This document shows, piece by piece, positions 61,055 through 64,000 of a DNA stretch of 64,000 nt; positions within the stretch are counted from its first letter, which is position 1, and every line of letters starts with the position of its first letter. Both the position numbers and the translations under genes were made by a program. The stretch lies in NCBI RefSeq assembly GCF_020177595.1, contig NZ_JAHTBL010000004.1, positions 165,001 through 229,000 of the forward strand, given 5' to 3'. The notes under the pieces are model-generated. The model was not told where the DNA came from. It made no database searches and was given only the letters and a program-made list of their open reading frames with translations. The DNA is from Cognatishimia sp. MH4019. GTDB taxonomy: Bacteria; Pseudomonadota; Alphaproteobacteria; Rhodobacterales; Rhodobacteraceae.

Positions 61055-62476
61055 TTACGCAGGCACGAACGGCACGACGGACAGGTCTGTTTGTGCGATT
61101 GAGCCTGTGACCCTCGCCACGACAACGCCATCGGCCAGAACTTCCTGCGTGCCACCACCGAGGTCTTGCAGCGTCAACGCGGGGGCAGGATCGCCCTGCG
61201 GGACATAATACTGGAAACTGTCCTCGCCCGAGACGAAATCGAGGATGGCAGGTGCCTCGCCCGGATCAATCCAGGTACCTGAAATGAACGTATCCGCGCC
61301 ATCGCCGCCTGTGCCGATGTCGTCTTCGCCCAGAATCAGCGCGTCATCCCCGGCCCCGCCAAGAAGCGTATCGGCATTGTCGAGATCGGAGCCGTTGATC
61401 TGACCATTCACAGGATCATTGGACGTGGTCACGGCATCTGTTCCAACCAGGATATCGTTGCCATCCCCGCCGTCCAGGGTGTCGCTGCCGCGCCCGCCCA
61501 GCAGGATATCCTCACCGTCGCCACCGTTCAGGATGTCGTTGCTGAACCCGCCTTGCAGAAGGTCATCGCCCGCCCCGCCCGAAAGCGTATCTGCACCGAC
61601 GCCACCGGACAGCGTGTCATCGCCGTCGCCGCCCTCAAGCGTGTCGCGGCCAATATCGCCTTCGAGCGTATCGTTACCGGTGCCGCCTTCCAGTTGGTCA
61701 TTGCCCAGCCCACCTTTGAGCGTGTCATCATCTGCGCCACCGCGCAAAATGTCGTTGCCGGAATCGCCGCGCAGGATGTCATTGCCAGTGCCGCCTTCAA
61801 GAACGTCCGCACCTGAGCTACCCCGGATCACGTCGCCGTTGCTGCCGCCATGAATACGGTCATTTCCGGTGCCGCCATCAATCGTGTCATTGCCGGTAAA
61901 CCCACGGATCACGTCATTTCCGGAACCGCCAAAGATGGTATCGTCGCCGTTCCCGCCGAGCACAAAGTCGTTGCCACCGCCAGCATCGATATCGTCATTG
62001 CCAATGCCACCGTCTATGTTGTCATCGCCGGGACCGCCCTGAATCGTATCATTGCCGTTGCGGCCATTGATCTGGTCATCGCCTGGTCCACCGTCGATGT
62101 CGTCATCGCCGGACCAACCCTGAAGCGTATCATCACCGGGACCGCCAATGATTAGGTCGTCTCCGGCGCGGCCGTCGATGGTGTCGTTTCCATCGCCGCC
62201 GGTAATCTGATCATCGCCCGCCTCACCTTTTAGTGTATCGTCAAGCGGTGTTCCGTCGATGATCAGATCTGTTCCGCCGCGGGTCAGGGGCGGGTCTGGT
62301 TGCGGCTTTGGCTGGGGATCGGGCACGAGATCGGTGTCTTTGTCCTGATCTGTGCTTTCCGTGTTATCGTCGTCACGATCGTCATCGTCATTATCGTTGT
62401 CGTCGTTACTTTCACCAAAAAGAGCAAACCCCAACCCTGCAATCAGCAGGATTGGCAAAGCGACCAATTCAAACAT
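61055..62476 (-). CDS. RTX calcium-binding repeat protein, paralogue 2
   Basis: A 473-residue protein. N-terminal hydrophobic segment ([20 protein letters not shown]), a linker made almost only of Asp, Asn and Glu, a Pro-rich stretch ([13 protein letters not shown]), then some 25-30 GGxGNDxLxG repeats (about 85-380), and the same C-terminal module as paralogue 1 ([33 protein letters not shown]). Type I secretion substrates normally have no N-terminal hydrophobic segment, so this family may be membrane-anchored or exported another way. No type I exporter genes are in the window. GGGGGAAG lies before the ATG. Confidence 0.9.
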   Translation of the reverse strand: MFELVALPILLIAGLGFALFGESNDDNDNDDDDRDDDNTESTDQDKDTDLVPDPQPKPQPDPPLTRGGTDLIIDGTPLDDTLKGEAGDDQITGGDGNDTIDGRAGDDLIIGGPGDDTLQGWSGDDDIDGGPGDDQINGRNGNDTIQGGPGDDNIDGGIGNDDIDAGGGNDFVLGGNGDDTIFGGSGNDVIRGFTGNDTIDGGTGNDRIHGGSNGDVIRGSSGADVLEGGTGNDILRGDSGNDILRGGADDDTLKGGLGNDQLEGGTGNDTLEGDIGRDTLEGGDGDDTLSGGVGADTLSGGAGDDLLQGGFSNDILNGGDGEDILLGGRGSDTLDGGDGNDILVGTDAVTTSNDPVNGQINGSDLDNADTLLGGAGDDALILGEDDIGTGGDGADTFISGTWIDPGEAPAILDFVSGEDSFQYYVPQGDPAPALTLQDLGGGTQEVLADGVVVARVTGSIAQTDLSVVPFVPA

Positions 62477-62590
62477 TCTTCACTTCCCCCAAAATACAAG
62501 AGGACCCTTAACGCGAGAAGCGAGGGCGGGGAAGAAGAATAGCCCTTTGATTGTTGGAAATTTGAGGTCAATTACCCAAACACAACTTGC

Positions 62591-62609
62591 TGTTTCAATT
62601 TAGGAAACA
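62591..62609. promoter_or_regulatory. Inverted repeat between divergent RTX genes
   Basis: TGTTTC-AATTTAG-GAAACA, perfect 6-base arms with a 7-base spacer, in the 253-base divergent region between RTX paralogues 2 and 3. A plausible shared operator; the regulator is unknown. The rest of the region shows only a CCCCGAAAGCGGGG hairpin near 62692. Confidence 0.35.
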
Positions 62610-62729
62610 ATTTACCACCTTAGGCTGAGCGTTAACCAACTTAGCGATGACAGCCCTCTCCATAAAAAGAGTTCACTTACCTTTGCCTGCTACCCCCGAA
62701 AGCGGGGTGGCTTTTGAAAGGGGTGGCTT

Positions 62730-63881
62730 ATGTTTGGTTTGATGGGGTTGTTCAGCCTCTTGGTTGCCGGTGGGGCTGTTGGTTCGATCTGGGCGGATAA
62801 CACCGAGGTTGAAACTGACGAGGCCATGACCTCGGAGGTGGAGGATCTTTTACAGGACAATACCAATGTCCTCACAGCGGTTCTGGATGGTGCACCGCTG
62901 GAAGGCAGCGCGGGCAAAGATCTGCTTGAAGGCTGCACTGGCGAAGACCTTTTGAACGGCGGGGGTGGTGACGACATCCTTGATGGTGGCGACGGCGAAG
63001 ATCAGCTTTGGGGCGGGACCGGTGATGACGCCCTTCTGGGCGGGGCCGGGCTTGACGATCTGATCGGCGAGAACGGCGATGACCGGCTTGCAGGCGAAGA
63101 GGGTGCGGATGCTCTTTTCGGTCAAAACGGGGATGATGTGCTGTCAGGCGGTGTCGGGGACGACACGCTGGTCGGTGGGGCCGGTGAAGACAGGCTTTGG
63201 GGCGATGAAGGCGATGACAGCCTTGCTGGCGTGGCGGGCGACGACTTGCTTGTTGGCGGCGCGGGCCATGACACGCTTATGGGCGGCACCGGCAACGACC
63301 TACTGATCGGCAGTGACCTGGTGCAAGGCGGACCGACCTTGGCCGAGGAGATCACCGACGAGATTGACGTGATTCTGGATAGCGCCGGCCTGCCCGCGAT
63401 TGAGGGCGCCGTTGGCAGCACGGTGGGCGGCGCGCTGAACCTTGAACTGGGCGACAACGGTAAAAATGAAGGCGAAAGCGCAGACGATCAAGACAGTGAC
63501 CTGCCAGAGCTTGTCGAGGATGAAACCGTCGATCATCTGAATGGCGGTCGCGGTCACGATACGCTGATCGGTGGGCAGGCGGACACGCTCCACGGTGGTC
63601 AGGGCTCGGACACTTTTATGCTCGACATCCGCGGCAGCGGCGCTCCGGCAGAAGTGATGGATTTTCAACAGGACGATGGGCTGGTCCTGATCCACGGGGA
63701 TGATGACCCGCCGTCGGACGTGACCGTGCATGTTTCTGACACCGATCCGGATATGTTCGAGATCACGGCTGACGGCGATCTGGTCGCAAAGGTGATTGCA
63801 CCGGACGGGTTGAGCGTGGCGGACGTGGAACTGCTGGCCTATGCACAGGTGCAGCAGTTGTTGGCGGGGCAACTCGGGTAG
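62730..63881 (+). CDS. RTX calcium-binding repeat protein, paralogue 3
   Basis: A 383-residue acidic protein. N-terminal hydrophobic segment ([21 protein letters not shown]), an acidic stretch, then about 15 RTX nonapeptides (about 58-195) with the usual GGxGDDxLxG form, a non-repeat acidic insert (about 196-270, [19 protein letters not shown]), two further repeats ([30 protein letters not shown]) and a C-terminal domain similar in layout to the other two. AAGGGG precedes the ATG. It is divergent from paralogue 2. Confidence 0.9.
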   Translation: MFGLMGLFSLLVAGGAVGSIWADNTEVETDEAMTSEVEDLLQDNTNVLTAVLDGAPLEGSAGKDLLEGCTGEDLLNGGGGDDILDGGDGEDQLWGGTGDDALLGGAGLDDLIGENGDDRLAGEEGADALFGQNGDDVLSGGVGDDTLVGGAGEDRLWGDEGDDSLAGVAGDDLLVGGAGHDTLMGGTGNDLLIGSDLVQGGPTLAEEITDEIDVILDSAGLPAIEGAVGSTVGGALNLELGDNGKNEGESADDQDSDLPELVEDETVDHLNGGRGHDTLIGGQADTLHGGQGSDTFMLDIRGSGAPAEVMDFQQDDGLVLIHGDDDPPSDVTVHVSDTDPDMFEITADGDLVAKVIAPDGLSVADVELLAYAQVQQLLAGQLG

Positions 63882-64000
63882 GGCGCGTTACAGTATGATG
63901 TTGAGGCGCAACGCGCATACGCAGGTCGTTGATAGGTGATTAGGTGCAATTAGACCAATTGGGGTAGATTTTTCTCTCCCTCCCGGAAGCCGAGGCTCAG

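Noticed and set aside
59868-63881. Short regularly spaced DNA repeats resembling a CRISPR array
   Set aside because: The repeats are 27-base multiples within open frames encoding RTX nonapeptides, with no conserved repeat-spacer pattern and no cas genes.
63882-64000. Possible gene start at the right edge
   Set aside because: No frame with a start, ribosome site or recognisable protein is visible in the last 119 bases.

Overview
The window is GC-rich, densely packed DNA from a chromosome of an alphaproteobacterium of the Rhodobacterales (Roseobacter/Rhodobacter group). Pointers are the rpoE-chrR singlet-oxygen module next to the five-gene DUF1365/flavin amine oxidase operon known from Rhodobacter sphaeroides, an N-terminal zinc-ribbon DinB, paired saccharopine dehydrogenases, MsrPQ, an ATTC-N8-GAAT (SqrR-type) operator and an alphaproteobacterial RpoH promoter before clpB. 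I see no insertion sequence, phage, plasmid functions or CRISPR array. The genus cannot be named from what is visible.

Layout. 1-9.7 kb: msrQ (partial), msrP, an FMN glutamate-synthase-like protein, a fasciclin protein, clpB, pyrF, an unknown membrane protein and an NfeD/SPFH pair. 9.7-16 kb: a DadA-type flavoprotein behind a tandem glycine riboswitch, then four glycosyltransferases. 16-22.9 kb: dinB, ada, an N-formylglutamate amidohydrolase-like gene, tRNA-Val, rpmJ, a homocysteine methyltransferase, a PRC-barrel protein and two MsrA proteins. 22.9-26 kb: znuA with a Zur box, then a persulfide dioxygenase/YeeE sulfur operon with a SqrR-like operator.

26-34.6 kb: a complete branched-chain-amino-acid-type ABC transporter (livFKMHG plus a small membrane protein) bracketed by two acyl-CoA ligases, probably uptake and CoA activation of an organic acid. 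34.8-37 kb: two saccharopine dehydrogenases for lysine catabolism. 38.1-43.4 kb: the singlet-oxygen regulon core, rpoE-chrR divergent from an oxidoreductase/DUF1365/MFS/DUF3833/SDR operon. 43.5-59.9 kb: housekeeping (rmuC, mutL, two M16 peptidases, lspA, purH, a heparinase-like protein, rsmB, an SDHAF4-like factor, dapB, rbfA, truB, a DUF1643 protein and a haloacetate-dehalogenase-like hydrolase). 59.9-63.9 kb: three paralogous RTX calcium-binding proteins, each with an N-terminal hydrophobic segment.

The least explained signals are: (i) two intergenic arrays, 26 kb apart, of five hexamers (mostly GTATGG) spaced exactly 11 bp, each lying just upstream of a gene and pointing toward it; (ii) the RTX trio, in which one member has a TGA directly after its only plausible ATG; (iii) a tandem glycine riboswitch in front of a D-amino-acid-dehydrogenase-like gene; and (iv) a second MsrA-like protein with a Lys where MsrA normally has an active-site Asp.
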